Shown piece after piece: positions 1 to 13,383 of a DNA stretch of 64,000 nt. A model generated the notes under the pieces. It saw only the letters and a program-made list of their open reading frames with translations, was not told the DNA's origin and did no database searches. The stretch spans positions 1,674,001-1,738,000 of the forward strand of contig CM074764.1 in assembly GCA_037355855.1 (NCBI GenBank), in the 5' to 3' direction. Position 1 is the first letter of the stretch; every line of letters begins with the position of its first letter. Source of the DNA: Pseudo-nitzschia pungens (lineage: Eukaryota > Bacillariophyta > Bacillariophyceae > Bacillariales > Bacillariaceae). Both the position numbers and the translations under genes were made by a program.

Positions 1-144
1 ATTCGTCAGATCCCTCTCGCAATTCGAGCATAGCTGCTGTAAAGTTTATTTCTCAAGTGTTTAGCACGCCGTAGAGAATCTAGGACAGGATTAGAGGGAA
101 GAAATAGGCTGCTGCCCTTCACGTTGTCGCGTTACGACAAAATT

Positions 145-3100
145 ATGGGGCACTACATAGAAGATCATTCCGAGTTTGGTTTTGCCTCGTTCAATCGAGT
201 GTTAGCAGGTGACGAGTCTAGCTACGGCGGTGAAGGCTACAATGAGAAGGATACAATGAATTACACGATATTGAATTATGGAATTTGTAAGTGATACTAC
301 TCGCTGACTTCTTCACAGCGACGAGAAGACGGAATTGAAAAACCAATGACAAAAGTTAATCATCTCTTTCATTCGATTATTTTCTTCTGTCGTAACTAGG
401 GACGCTCTATCTGGTTCTCTTTGTCGAGCTCGTGCGTCATACCATCGATCATGCTGCACACGGTAGACCATTCTCCACTGCCGTATTGTCGATGGCGTAC
501 AGTGAATGTAAGAAATCGATGTTCACAATTTGAAAACGCCCGTTTAAGATCCTGCTTCATTTGAATCATGATCTCAATAATGACCCACCCTCGTTTTGTG
601 ATGTTTGAACAGTGGCGACGCTTGGAATCGTTGAATTCGCTGTATTTTTGTGGGGTAAATTCGGATACATACCGAAAGACATAAAGAAAAAGTTTGCGGA
701 TGTTCATTTCGCCCTCTTCTTCACTGCTATCTTCAATGCCTTACAATACGGTTTGACTTCGATATTTTCAACACGGAGGTCGAATAGAATGTGGGTGAAA
801 ACTGAACAGGTTGAATTAGATCATTACGTCGAAATTCGGGAAGAATACGATCGAGTGAATGACATAATTACCAATCAATACAAGGGGTTTTGGGGCAAAT
901 TGGTTCTTTTTGCTGGTCGCTCTGGGCTGAGGCGGCGACACGAAATGCTACGGGTCCAAGTGAAGTTTCATGAACTTCGTCTGCATTTTTTAGAGTCGAA
1001 CAATCTCCCTTTTAGCTTGAAAGTTAGCGACTATTTGAAACGATCAGAGCTTTCCATATTGATTGGTTTGGTCCACGTGTCCGCCGCCACTTGGGTTCTA
1101 CTTATTGCTATGATGAATCTTGCATACTTTACTTTGGGTATGATAGAAATCAAGACGTTGAACCCAGGGATTACCACAAGAATAATGTTTGGGATATTGT
1201 TCTCGGTTGACTTTTTGTTTATTGCCTTGTCTTGGGTGTTTCGATGGAAAATGCGCCACATATTCCAGCAAGTGTTGAAAAGAAAAGTGATTGAATCATC
1301 AGACCACGAGGAGGGAGTGAAAAATCAAAAGCAATTATTCTGGTTTGGATCGCCTCCTCTTGTAATCTCTATGATCCAATTGATGAATTTTGGATACGCG
1401 CTTTCATTTTCCGTCGTGATCATTTTCACGGAATATTTACACGATAACACTCTCAGGCTACCAACTGAACTTTACCCAGCCATAACAATCGGATGTTACT
1501 TCGTCTTCCTTCACAACCTTTCCGCTTTGTTACCAGAATATACTCTTTGTACATCTCTTGGATATCTCACGAACCAAAAGGAACTGCATGAGACGGTTGC
1601 AATGCATCGACTGGAGGAGGCAGAACGACACAGACGGCGAAGATTGATCGAAAACGCATGTTTAAAAAGTTCCAGCATTATTGAAACATACCCAGAAGAG
1701 CTTTCAACATCCCGTACCAAAAGTATCGGCGTTGATGGTAAACAAGAAGGATTACAATTCGACTCGAGGGACCCAGTCGGTGGAATTTCACGTGTAGAGG
1801 AAAAGAAAGCTCCTCTGCTTGTGTCGGATCTTGTGAAGATTGACACGAAAAAACTACGAAACAAACTACCGGAGGAATCTCGAGAGAACCTCTTAAACCG
1901 AGAGGAGCGTATCAGACAACGTCGTGTGAATCGAAAAAAAGCTTTATCCGATGGAGTTGCTGCCATGCGGGCATGGAATCACCACCAAGGAACAAATAAT
2001 TTACACGAAAAAAAAGAAGGTAAACAAAGGCAGCGATCTCGTATACGGAAGACAGCTTCTCAACCCGGCGTCATTCAAGGCTGGCAAAAAATTACTGCAT
2101 TTGAGGAGCAAAAGAATATTCCTCGTTCCTTGGATGATATAGACGCCACTAGAGTTACTAAAGAAAGAAATAGAGAGAAATCTAATTCTGACCCTCTTAT
2201 GGTCCAAGCTTGGAAAGAATCTCTCCTTTCGGAAAATAAAAAAGGCGGCGATCTTTTTCTTTCGAAAGATCGAGGTCCTTCTTTCGTAAGGAAAAGCGGG
2301 GAGAGCAGCGGCGCAGGAAGTAGGGACTTGGAACTCAATTGGAAAACCGAACGAAATGAAAGGCTTGCTGCAAGAAAGAGAGCGCGAAAGAAGGCACAAT
2401 CTGCCTCTGCTGTTATTCAATCTTGGCGGGACTATTCTATCAATGAAGTGGTCGAACAAAAATCCGACACTCTTGCGGAAGAAAATTTCAACTCGGGAGA
2501 CTTTCAGGATTTGTCGTCGGACGAGTTAGTTCATGATAAAATATTTGCCCCAAAGTTGAGTGGTGCGCGCTGCGACGAAGGTGAAGCCGAAAACGCGTCG
2601 TCAATTTTTCACAACCAGCTTTCTCTGCATACACTAATAGAAAACGAAGTCCACGAGGAACAAACGACAAAGAAAGGTGACATGGATGAAGTTGCAAGAG
2701 ATGGAAAGACACTTATTGATTTGTCAGAAGTCATCATAGAAAATAGCATGAAAGGTTGTAATGCGGACGATGACGGAACAGTAGAAACCGGAAAATCAAT
2801 TTGCAACTTGAGTGATGTAGATGTGGTTCAAGCAGAATCAGTTGGAAGGAGCTCATTGACAAAGAAAGCTGTTCACGGCGAAAAAAGTAATGTACCTTTT
2901 CAAAGAGTTGTGATTCAAAAAGCACGGCAATACTTCATTGGGCCGGTGTATCAAAATACAAGCCATGTCCTTGGTACTTCGCTTGTTTTCTACCTTGTTG
3001 GTCACCGTGTCGAAATTTTTCGGCAGAGTCAAGTTGGAGCGAGTTTATTTAGCGAGAAAGCGTGGTTTTGGTTGGAGGCAGCTTTCTTTCTGTGCTTTAT

Positions 3101-5224
3101 CCTAATCGATTTCATCATCATGGTTCTTTTCCCGTTTTTCCCGTTTTGGAAATCAAAAACCAGAAACGAGAGGCAGCTTATTCTTGCAACCTCTGCAGAT
3201 CTCCTGATTGTCACTACTATGATGGCACTATTCTTTGTTGCTGAAGCTAAAAGGTGTTGCACAAGAGAAAGTGAGGCACTGACGAGCAGTCGATTAGAAC
3301 GGGATACTAATGATGATTTGTACGAGTCTGATTGCACTTGTCCAGAATGGGGTGCTAGGACATTTGGTGGCATAGGCACGATAGAACCTTTTACCTCGCT
3401 TGTTGTTCTCAGGCTTTTCCGATTTCAATTCGCTGAGTTCGTTGTGAGATTTTTGAGTCAGGAGAGAAAGCTAAACAAACCGATTGATGATTCAGAAGCC
3501 TTTTGTGAAACGCAGCAAAACAATGATACTGTCCCCGTGGATCAGCATGGTAGTGTTCATAATCACAGTTGCAACGACAATGCACATCAATCAGGAACGG
3601 CCCTGGAGCTATGGGAACGTGCAATGGCTGAATTTCCAGACATTGTTGAGAAATATGGTCAATTCAGCGGTGAATTATTGCAAGCAATGCTTGGCCTAGA
3701 TGTCACCCCGGAATATCTGGATCTGTCTTCTTCTGAGCAACCTAGCACTTCAGATATCAGACACGACAATGAATCCAGCAAGAGCAAACATAAAGAAGTA
3801 CAGTCACATATCAAGCTCACCGGATCTAAACACGCAACACTGCATCCTAGAGTGCAAGCCCTGATCGTAGCTGGGCAGCTTGGCAAACCCGTGAAGCCAA
3901 TGAATGAAGAACTTTGCGTCAAAATGGGAGCACTTGGTTCCGCTTCGATCGACGGCGAGATCACATCACATGATAATTTTGGTTTAGTAGAATTCGAAGT
4001 GGATTGTGAACAATTCAAATCTGAGCAGAACTCCCCTTACACCTTTGTTGCGCCATTCGCTCGTTTGGTACGAAGCATGCGCCGTTGTGACCGAAGGCAT
4101 CTGCCTCTTTTTCAGGCATGGATAAGTGTTGATGTTGTGATGACACAATTTGAAATTGTCGTAAGTAGAGAATCTTCTTGTTCGGATTACCTTGCTCAAA
4201 ATGACGGAAGAGTAATGCAACCAAAAATATTCTCACCAGAATGTCACTGATTTTTGTAATACAAACCGGCATGATCATCCATTGTTTGCTTCTTTCGAAA
4301 TAGTATTTCGAAGCAATAGACGCTTATGATTCTGATCTGGATGAAGACACCAAAAGACACAGTGAGGCTTGCTTATTAGCACTTCAAGCAACGAAAGGTG
4401 GGAAAAACTTACGTTTGTGTGATGTTGCTCGAGGGCGAAAAGTGGTGGGGCACATTGACTTTACCGATGTTACTGAAATACATGTAGAAAAAGACGACAT
4501 TCCTGTCTCTGAAGTTTCTTTGGTGGAAAAAGATCAAACTTCAAATGAGAAAAAGGATCTAAATACTGAACATTGGTCGAATCCTTCGCCGGTCAATACA
4601 AGAAATGAGAAATATGCCAGATGCATTCGATGGTCCTTGTATCAAGAAGACCGTCTGAAGATATCAACCAAAACGGGCACACTTTACTTCCGTTTCTATT
4701 CTGATCTTGCACTTTTCGAGGCTGAAGAGTCCGAAATCCACCAGGGTTCAAATCATATAACGCGGGATATTGCCTTTCAATGGGCGGAGACTGTTTGTCG
4801 TATTTGCGGAAGGAATCAACTCGATCAAAATCTTCCGCATTTTGGTGAGAGCAACGACGCTGAGCTTCAAGACTTCCTCGAAATAGTCCACTTTCACGAG
4901 AAAGAGGCTGAAGATGGCATGAAAAGTGTGGGCCGTGCTGTCAAGAGTGTTTCGAAAAGAAAATTGAAACACCTACGAACAAAATCCATGATGGATCTTG
5001 CAGAGATCGCTGAGAAATCAACAGTGGCATTTGGCAGTGTGGAGATGAATAGTACAACAGAAAAGAAATCAGTTCAAGACGTCGGTCTGAAATCAACGCG
5101 TTTGCACCGGGTATCAAAATCAATGGTTGATTTCAGTGAGTTGACAAGAACTCAGCAAAGCAACGAACCTCCTGGATATCTTCACTCGACGACACAAGTG
5201 AAAGAAGCTGATGACGTAGTGTGA
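145..5224 (+). CDS. MLO-like polytopic membrane protein with extra C-terminal membrane domain (4 exons)
   Basis: Exons 145-286, 400-507, 613-4160 and 4304-5224 join in phase through GT-AG introns to about 1572 aa. The ATG at 145 opens a reading frame that runs straight into the first donor (GTAAGT). The N-terminal ~450 residues follow the MLO family plan: E-x3-H-x3-H, then ELATLG, a tryptophan/glutamate stretch after the second helix, the YLKRSE segment before a helix pair, and FWF-x-x-PP-LV near residue 326 leading into the last helices. MLO proteins are seven-helix plasma-membrane proteins with calmodulin binding, and some act as calcium channels. A long charged linker follows. Four further hydrophobic segments lie at about 867-1030, the last carrying LRLFRF like a voltage-sensor S4. 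The tail is hydrophilic. MLO assignment is from motif order; the second membrane block is inferred only. Confidence 0.75.
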
Positions 5225-7002
5225 TCTAGCTTGCGGTAGACATAGCGATAAGCACTAAATCTCAATTTGAGAGATAACGGCAGCACGATTATCCTTGAGC
5301 GGACACCTAGATACCATGAACCGTATCAAATCTGATGCAAGGTCTCACCCCGTTGTCTCTCTTCCCATTCTATGACTCCATGACATTGGTCTCGAAATTT
5401 GAGGTTCATACTATAAACACAGCAGCAGTTGCTTCGCCTGCATCATATTTCATTGAACTAAATATTTCTTGTTTTAAAAGAGACTTCCTTCTGATCAATG
5501 AGCAACTTGACACTTGGTAGAAGTTGTGTGCCACACCTACCTCCATTTCTAGCAAAGCAACAATAGGATGTGTGAGCAAGGTTACAGACAAAACTCGTCT
5601 TTTCCTGTCTCCGTGTTGATGTTCTTCCTGTGCTATATCATGGCCAATAGGTTGCAGTGAAGGGATTCAAAGTTCTGTGATTGTGATCAATCAATTGATT
5701 CTTGTGCTCACAACAGCAAGATAGAAAAGTGATGACGTGAACACTCTCTTTGGATGTCTTGGTGTTGCAAGAGCAAACGCCTTGGGAGAACATTGGTATT
5801 GTCTGCAATTCTAATTTGTTTTTGTTCCTTCTTCGGTTGATGACAATAACACCAACAGTGAGTACTGCTAGTGATATTGCTTGTTTCTGATTCTAGACAG
5901 TGATCCGAATGATTTTTTGTTGTTGCCAAAGTTTGACATCCAAATCATTCATATGGTTAGTCTCCTGTTTGATCTGTTGTTTTGGCGTCTTGAGGGGATT
6001 ATCATTCCCTTTATGATTTATTTTATTGACAGGGAGAAAGAAGATGAAGAAAAGTCACTCCAGAAAACGTAGCTGTAGCTGTCAAAGGCAATCGTCAATC
6101 TTAAGTAAAGGAATCCCAAACCGATCATCAAACCAGTTGCTGACCTCAATCACCAGGGATAGATGGGTTCTAAGTGGAGACAGCGGCTCACCGTCGAACG
6201 GATATCGGAAATGACGAAAGTGACAAAGTAGTAGTAAATTCCAAGGGTTTGCAGGGCGATAAGAGCACTAGAAACTCCATACAGAGAGTGAACGCTCTTT
6301 TATGGCGTCGACGATATGTAGATGATTGTCATGTCGCCGCAACACGTGGGTTCGAGGTCATACACTCCCCGATGGCTCTAGAACACGCTAAGCGACCGTA
6401 ACAATCCGTTCATACGATTGCACATGTATAGTCCAAACGTGACGGACTGATGATGCATCCAGTGCACTGGTCGTACCAATCGATGCAACACCACGCGACA
6501 GCCACCATCGGTTTGGTCACAAACCCTTACCACCCTCCTCGAGGATGGAAAGTTCGGCGTTTTGAGACCGGTCACGATATCATGTGCACCAAGTTGGAGA
6601 CGATGCAAGACCGGATCGATGAACATCACACTATTACCTGGTTGAGCTGCGGACTGTAGAGAAACCATTGGTGTTTGGTTGTGAGTCCCAATGTAGTGAA
6701 TATATATGGCGAAGAATTTATCGACCACAGTACTCAATTTGCTGTTTTCCATCAATCTGTTCAACATCGCATATTTCTTCTCAAGTCTACTACAAAATTC
6801 CTAACAGCTGTCCCTCGGTTCTAGTATACGTGCAACACGAATTGATCTTACAAAACGCAAGTCGAAGACAACGCGATGTACCTAAAAACCAGGTGATGAC
6901 TCCATTTTTATAGTAAAAATCTGAAGTTTCGACTAGGCAAAAGAAATCGATTTCAAAACAAACAAACAATGTATAAGAGATATTGAGAATACCATGACCG
7001 AT
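5225..7002. other. Intergenic stretch, no gene recognised
   Basis: Only short random reading frames are visible here. The sole recognisable item is a single arm of a hairpin element at 6787-6822. A GGTTCGAGGTC box near 6349 has no matching tRNA fold around it. Confidence 0.6.
6787..6822. repeat. Solo arm of a small hairpin (MITE-like) repeat
   Basis: This is a diverged copy of the arm found twice, inverted, at 20122-20217; the shared core is CAGCTGTCCC preceded by TTCCTA. No second arm is visible nearby, so this copy looks truncated or decayed. Confidence 0.5.
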
Positions 7003-9186
7003 TTAAATTCTTTCTGTCGATGTTAAGCAACCCCGAGGCAAATCAACGTGTGGTCGAGTTGCCGCTATCGCAAGCTGCACAGCGGTTTCTCGGCCCCTAT
7101 GAACCCAGTCCCAATCCTTCGACGCTAAGTTTGGACACCGGTCCAAAACAGCTCCAGCCAATGCAGCTATCAATGGCGGGCAAACAGCGTTGCCGATAGC
7201 TCGATATTGCTGACAAAAAAATTATTGGTGAGTTTGATTCGCCGGGACAGTGTCTGAAGAAAAATGTCTTGGTCTCTGCAAACAGTAATACTTACCTCTT
7301 TGCGATACCCCATGGGACTTTGTCTCTCTCTTGGTGGCAAAAATTCATAACTATTGGGAAAGCCCATCATTCTGGCCAGTTCCCGCACAGAGAAACGTCT
7401 AGGTGGGTTTGGCGATTTGCATGGAACCAGTTGCGATTCACCACGTCCAACAGAGTTACCATAGTGGCTTGTAAGCGTGTCACCCCTTGTGTTCGGCCAG
7501 GCAAGCCGACTTGGTCTCCATCTCTTGTTGTTCAACAGTTGATCAAAAGTGCTATTGCTCAATCTCAAAATATCTAGCTCTTCAGGTGGTAAATTGTCGT
7601 AGTCGAGAACATCGCGCAACGTGAGATTCAAGTCGGGAATGAATGGAAACTCAAATTTCTTTTCCTTCAAAGCAGGATCTCCTGTGATGTTTTCGGTGGC
7701 ATCTCGTCGCAGGCCTACTAAAAACAGTCTCTTCCTCCCGGTGACTGTCAATCCTCTCGCCGAGCACACTTCAGACGTCACGTCGTAGCCCTCGTCTTCC
7801 AACGCAGCCACAATTATTTTCAACGTCTCCTCCATGCCTACAAGTCCGGGTACATTTTCCAGCAGAAATGCTTTCGGTTTGGATACGCGAAGAACACGGA
7901 CAATTTCTAAAAACAGGTTCCCTTTCGGACATTGTAATCCCGGTTGCTGTCCAAGCGCCGAAAATGGTTGACAAGGAAATCCTCCCACCAGCAAGTCCAA
8001 CGAAGTAGAATCTGAATCAGTATCCGACGCTTTACAAGTGGGAAAGGAAGTATCGGGTACCTGATAAATATCACCATGAATTGGGATATTTCTATCGGTC
8101 GACTTCTGTCCATCATGAATCGTTTGTTTTTCAAATGAATTCGGAAGGGTGACAAAATTATGGCGATAGAGCTCTCGTAAGTGTTCTACGTTGTTTTTGT
8201 CGAAAAAGTGAGAAGAAATGAGTGAGACGACACGCCCACGTCGTGCCAAAGAAAAAAGTTGTGAAGAAATCCTCTCAAAACAAAAGGTTTTCATTGCGTG
8301 GTGAACAAAATACAGTAGGATGATTACCTTCGAGCTCACTGACAAATAAGCATTTCCCGCCGAGGGCGTCCAACGCAACACCGAAGCCACCCATACCTGC
8401 AAATAAATTTCAATTTGAACGATGCAATGCCGTGAGCAAGTTTCATGTATATATTGGCAGCGCAAGCATTTGATTCTCAACCATAATCCACCAGAGTCAC
8501 ACGGACCAAGAACCAGCCTTACCTGCAAAAAGTTCGGCGTACGTGAAGACGTCGTGATCCTTTCGAAACGACAGATGATTCATCGGGTGAACTGCTCCAG
8601 TGGTGTTTGCGCTATAATTGTATTGCGTTCCTGCCCTTCCCCCTTCTGTGAATGATTTTGATCTGAGTGATGTAGCGACTTCTTTCCAAAACGTATTGTT
8701 CTTTCCTTCTGGTTCTCGTTCGGCATGAATCCGTGCGTCCACATAGGGCGGAGGTCGAGCCCTGTGAACGGGAGGTTCATAGTAGGGCTTGTAACTGAAA
8801 CTCACCCCTTCGCTATTGATCAGTGTCCTCAGATCCTCGTATTGCGATGCTAGCTTCTCCAATTGTTCTTTCGAATCCTCCAGCGCCATCATCGAAGTTA
8901 GAGGCAACCCCATGTGTGATTCACTGATCTGGTGAGTCCTGCTTCCAAATCTTCCCTCGAGATGGTAGCGAAGTGGTGTGGCCTTTCGCGAATATATAAT
9001 ATTTTGCGCGTGCTTTGTGAGTTTTTTCGGAACTACCAAAACGTATTCGCAATCTTTGGATTCATGATTGCTGGAATCGATGTCGATGCTAGTCTCGTTT
9101 GCGACCCGATTTTCAATGCTTTCCTTTTCGCCCCCTTCAAATTTCCTTTTCCCAAGTTTGCCCTCTTCGGTACTGGCATCAAACAT
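7003..9186 (-). CDS. DNA (cytosine-5) methyltransferase, 4 exons
   Basis: On the minus strand, exons 9186-8523, 8396-8328, 8185-7296 and 7209-7003 join in phase to about 609 aa. The enzyme transfers a methyl group from SAM to C5 of cytosine. Motif I (TYAELFAG + MGGFG) is split exactly by intron 1. Motif IV is GGFPCQPFS with the catalytic Cys. Motif VI is LLENVPG. Motif VIII is the variant TGRKRLFLVG. A target-recognition stretch contains DTLTSHYGNS. Motif IX is RELARMMGFP, and motif X (YRAIGNAVCPP) lies in the last exon. All catalytic motifs are present. The ~210-residue N-terminus has no recognised chromatin domain (no BAH, PWWP or SNF2), so it is not DNMT1- or DNMT5-like. Which diatom DNMT class it belongs to is unresolved. 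Confidence 0.88.
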
Positions 9187-9479
9187 TATTCCCTTTGTCG
9201 GATGATTCCGTTTCTACACGAGATTTTTCTCCGCACGGCTGCTATTTGAATGCTCGGTCGATCAGACACTATTCCGTCAGACCCAGCTACGTGCGCGTGC
9301 GTGTCGTCGTGAGTGTGTCGGTACTCGCACTTCCAAATTCAAGATTGGCCAGGTTAGGCTTTTCGTCGTGCTAATTTTTCGTTGTGAATACGGTATCAAG
9401 TAGCTGTCAGAGACACGAACAAGTGAGATCTTGCCAGTGCGGTAAATGCATTGTCGTGAGTTCATTAATGATCAATTTC

Positions 9480-9990
9480 GATGGATATGGAGTCGATACC
9501 TTAGTCGTAAAGCTGCTATTCGAGTTTTAAGTGAACTACTACTAGTAACGTACCGTTACGAAAAAGCGGGTTTCATTCCAATCACTGGCTCTCGATGACA
9601 CTACACGTTCCGGTAAATACTACGAAGAAAGTAAGGTCTTACGTATCTGTAACCTTACTCTGTACAACCTGTACATAAGAATAATACACATAAAATAATA
9701 CTTCGTACGTAGTAGTAGCACCAAGTCATAATAATAACCTTACCGTACCGTATGACCATGTAAGGTTACCCAGTAATCTTACTCGTAAGGTTTACCGTAC
9801 ATATTACGAAGTATTTTGTATTATTATTATGAATAATGTTCAATATCGCCTTCATGCTGAACTTAGTTGTACGTATCGTACTGCACGGTACAGTGTACAG
9901 GTAAGGTTACATGTAATCATTCGTACTAGTATTAAGAGTGCACCGTACAAGTCCTTGTAAGGTAAGGTAAGATCTTACGGCACTCTCGGC
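9480..9990. repeat. TAC/GTA-word-rich intergenic tract
   Basis: The tract is dense in GTAAGGTTAC, TACCGTAC, TACTTCGTA and their complements. It sits between the divergent methyltransferase and tatB-like genes. Similar tracts occur upstream of many genes in this window. Confidence 0.6.
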
Positions 9991-10296
9991 TTGTCGTAAT
10001 CATTGTGAACACTGCTCCACGTGTGTGAAAACGTCTATGGTTGAGGCTTCACGCTCCTCGATAGAAAGGGATTCAGACTAACGTTTTCGTCTGGGGAAGT
10101 GCATTTTTCTGTCCTTCTTTTTCTCGCTTCCATCACCACGGAGATCGTTGACGTAACAATCATTAACAACTGAAACCGTACAGAAGATTGAAGTCAAAGC
10201 TCCCATCGAAAAATTTCAGGAGTAGACATCAAATATTTGTTGGATTGTCCGTCCGGGTAAAGCGTCGGGAAAAGAGTCGTAACTTTTTTGGGCGTG

Positions 10297-11764
10297 ATGT
10301 TGTCGATTGATACTAAATCCAACAAGATGCAGAACGGAAGCGGAAGGCGGCCGTTTTCCATTTTGTATCTTGTTTTTGCGGGCCTATTGGTGTGCCAGAT
10401 TGGTCTTGCAGCTGCCTTCGTCCAAACGACACTCGCACCGGGATCGAAGCAAGCCGATTTCACCACGGGAGGCATCGCACCGAACCGAGCAGCGGACTCG
10501 TTTGAACCACGAGGTACTGGTCGCAGTTATCCAATCAACAGCAACCGCGGGAACAAACGGAGATCCACCGAGCTTTACTCTTTCATGGGTTCGGATGGCG
10601 GACTATTCGGAATCGGGACACCAGAGCTGGTAAGACTTTGTTTGTCCATTTAATGACGGAAGTTCTGCTGTCTACAATCCACTAGCTCCGATGCAACAAA
10701 AACAACAAATGGAATATGTTTCGTCGTTGCTCAACCCGATACTAATGAATTCTGTTGTGATGGATCTGTTATAGTTTACCATCATTTTGATTGGCTATTT
10801 TGTGCTGGGACCATCGGACTTGTACAAGCTTGTGAAAGAGATTGGAAAGTTCATTCAGAATTTCCAAACGTTTGCCTCGGAGGCAACAACAACTCTCGAA
10901 AACAACATGGAATCGCAGTTGCAACTGGAAGAAATCCGGAAAGCTCAGAGAGAACTCAACGATGCCTTCTCGTTTCGTCGGTCCATCAATGTCGAGCAAG
11001 ATTCTGATCCTTTTGCGGTGAATGCGCAGTCTCCTCGAGCACCTGAAGATGTTGCACCAAGCACCCAAGATTTGGAGTACGATCTTTCAACGACTGCAGC
11101 CGGTGGAGCAGCTGTGGCTCCGAAAAAGAAGATGAGACGGATCAAGCGAAAGAAAAAGAGTGCCGAGCCCGAAGTCGAAGGCGAAGTCCCAAAGGTTGCT
11201 GCAACCGTGTCCACCCCCAACCAGCAAATTGCAAATGATATCCCCGCCGAGTTGGACATGGACGAAGAATTACGTTTGGCCGAGGAAAAGGCGATGGAGG
11301 CAATTTTCAATGGTACCAATGGCAGCAACGAAGATTTCAACTTAGAAGAGAAGGACACTTCGAGGTTGGCGTCGCAAATCCGAGAGGAACGTATCGATCG
11401 CTTGCAGCGCGGTGCAGAGTCACAAACATTAGCAACCGTTGATGATTCGTCTGCCGTCCTCGAACAATCTCGATTTCAACAACAAATGAGCGGGGACTGG
11501 AATAGCCAGATTCTGGCAAATAACGACAAACTCGAACCGCTGGGCGAAGTAATGAATCTTTTAGCAGTGCTGGAGGAAGAAAAAATTGCCGCCGACAAAA
11601 GATTACAGGAAGAATTTAAGGCAAGAGAGGCGAACGAAGAGAAGTTTTACTTGGAGAAAAGAAAATTGCTTGAAGAAGCAGCTGCCGGAATACAAGCATC
11701 CGCTTACGCCGGTAATATGCCCGTTGCATCACCAAAAATTAATGACAGTGGAAACAAGAACTAA
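10297..11764 (+). CDS. tatB: Plastid-targeted TatB/Hcf106-like Sec-independent translocase subunit
   Basis: Two exons (10297-10629 and 10775-11764, intron GTAAGA...TATAG, phase 0) give about 440 aa. TatB/Hcf106 with TatC forms the receptor of the twin-arginine translocase, which moves folded proteins across the thylakoid membrane. A signal-peptide-like segment (SILYLVFAGLLV) is followed by LAAAF|V, a plastid presequence motif. Just before the intron comes FGIGTPEL, and just after it FTIILIGYFVLGPSDL. This is the TatA/B transmembrane helix, FGP-like hinge (here VLGP) and amphipathic helix. The C-terminal ~280 residues are charged and much longer than in bacteria, with a Lys/Arg patch. TatB is preferred over TatA because of the helix length and long acidic tail. 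Met at 10327 is an alternative start. Confidence 0.82.
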
Positions 11765-13383
11765 GCGAAGCTCGGAATCATATCTACTCCAGGCATAAGT
11801 ACTTACAACACAAATTGGTTCCACACAGCGCCTATGCTGACTAAATGCAAAACAATTTTAAATTCCATGCAATTCCTATGATTGTTTGTTCTTCACCATT
11901 ACTTTAATTTTCTTTCAAAAAGCAATTCGCAAGCCACCTTCGGTAACTTCACTCATTTAGTATTTTTCTCGGTACAGTAAATGGATCATATTCCATGAGG
12001 TGCAGTATTTGGTTCGTACCATGTTTCATCCGTTGAGACAATCCTAGGAGATTTCTGCTGTTGATGACGAGTTCAATTAGTGAATTATTGTTGACGCAAA
12101 TGATCCAAACCGTGTAAGGAGGAACACTCACATTCATGCTACCTTCCTTTCATAATTCATGCAGACCAAGAAATTCTAGTCAGGTGCCCACCCTGGAAGT
12201 TTTCTTTTTGAGGTGCTACAATATTTGGGGGGGCATGGACAATTAACGACCTTTAACAGGGCACTGCAATAGTTTTACTAGAAATCCTGTACGGGCAGTT
12301 TTTCACCTTTTCATTTGGGATGGAAGAAACACCAACTTACATGAGGAACATGTCAAACTTTAAAAAAATCTGCTTGCAAGAGCAAGAAAATACTAAAACT
12401 CAAATCGAAAGAGCAGCCTTTGAAAGTTGTATTGCAAGCACTGATGCTACTTGTATTGCAATGGTCTCTTGTGGTCATGAACTGTGAGATTGCACCCTGG
12501 ATACAAGAAACTCCCCCCTTACTACCCAATGCACACATACAACCTCCTTACATGCAGTACTACAAGTCACACGCTTTCTTGTTATTTGAATACTCAATCA
12601 GTATCATACTGTATGTATAATATGTTGGATATGCATACATTTATATCATATGTACTAGTGAAGAACATGCCGGATTCAATAAATCACTTAGAGCCTTCAT
12701 AAGATTCTAACAGATGGTGGTGTCACAGCCGTGCAAAGATAGGGATTCCATCCTCTGGTAAATTGAATCAAACTTTGTTTTAACTTCCTAGAGTCTGAGA
12801 TGTTATTTGCTTTACCCTTTCACCAGTAACTCAAGTCGAGACCTGTTCCTCTTGCCACCATGGAATACATTACAACACTTGCTCTTGTTCTTTGATCTTC
12901 ATCTCCAATTTGTTCATGATGTCATGGGCAAAAACTGCCACAACACCACACTGCACTGCTTATTTCCTCCAACAATGTTTATGGATTGTCTTTGATAATC
13001 CTTGGAGGTAGATCAGCGATGGTCAATTTGGCATCATGATTGCTGTAGGCACTTTTTTCATTTTTTGATGAGAAGAAAGGAATTCACTACTAGTATTTCC
13101 CTCGCAAGCCGTAGTAACCTTACCGGTAGTAGTGACTAATTTAAGGCAAGTGGTGTCAAGGTTTATTCACGGTTCAGGTACGTGGGTTGTGCTTCAGTCC
13201 GCGAACATTCCCACTGATCACTTTTACCGTACCGTAACTTACCTTACCGTAATTACCACTTCGTAACTTACTTCGTATCCGATCAGTGTAACCTTACAAT
13301 ATCTTTCGGATCTACTTCGTAAGATTACTTGTACCTTTGAACTTTGAACTCAGGACACATTTTCTGATGAACAAGCAACGAAC
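11765..13383. other. Intergenic stretch, no gene recognised
   Basis: No supported reading frame is present. The last ~250 bases (13090-13340) are another TAC/GTA-word tract immediately upstream of the transporter gene. Confidence 0.6.

Noticed and set aside
6303..6380. tRNA gene (GGTTCGAGGTC box)
   Set aside because: No acceptor stem, anticodon loop or A box could be matched around it.
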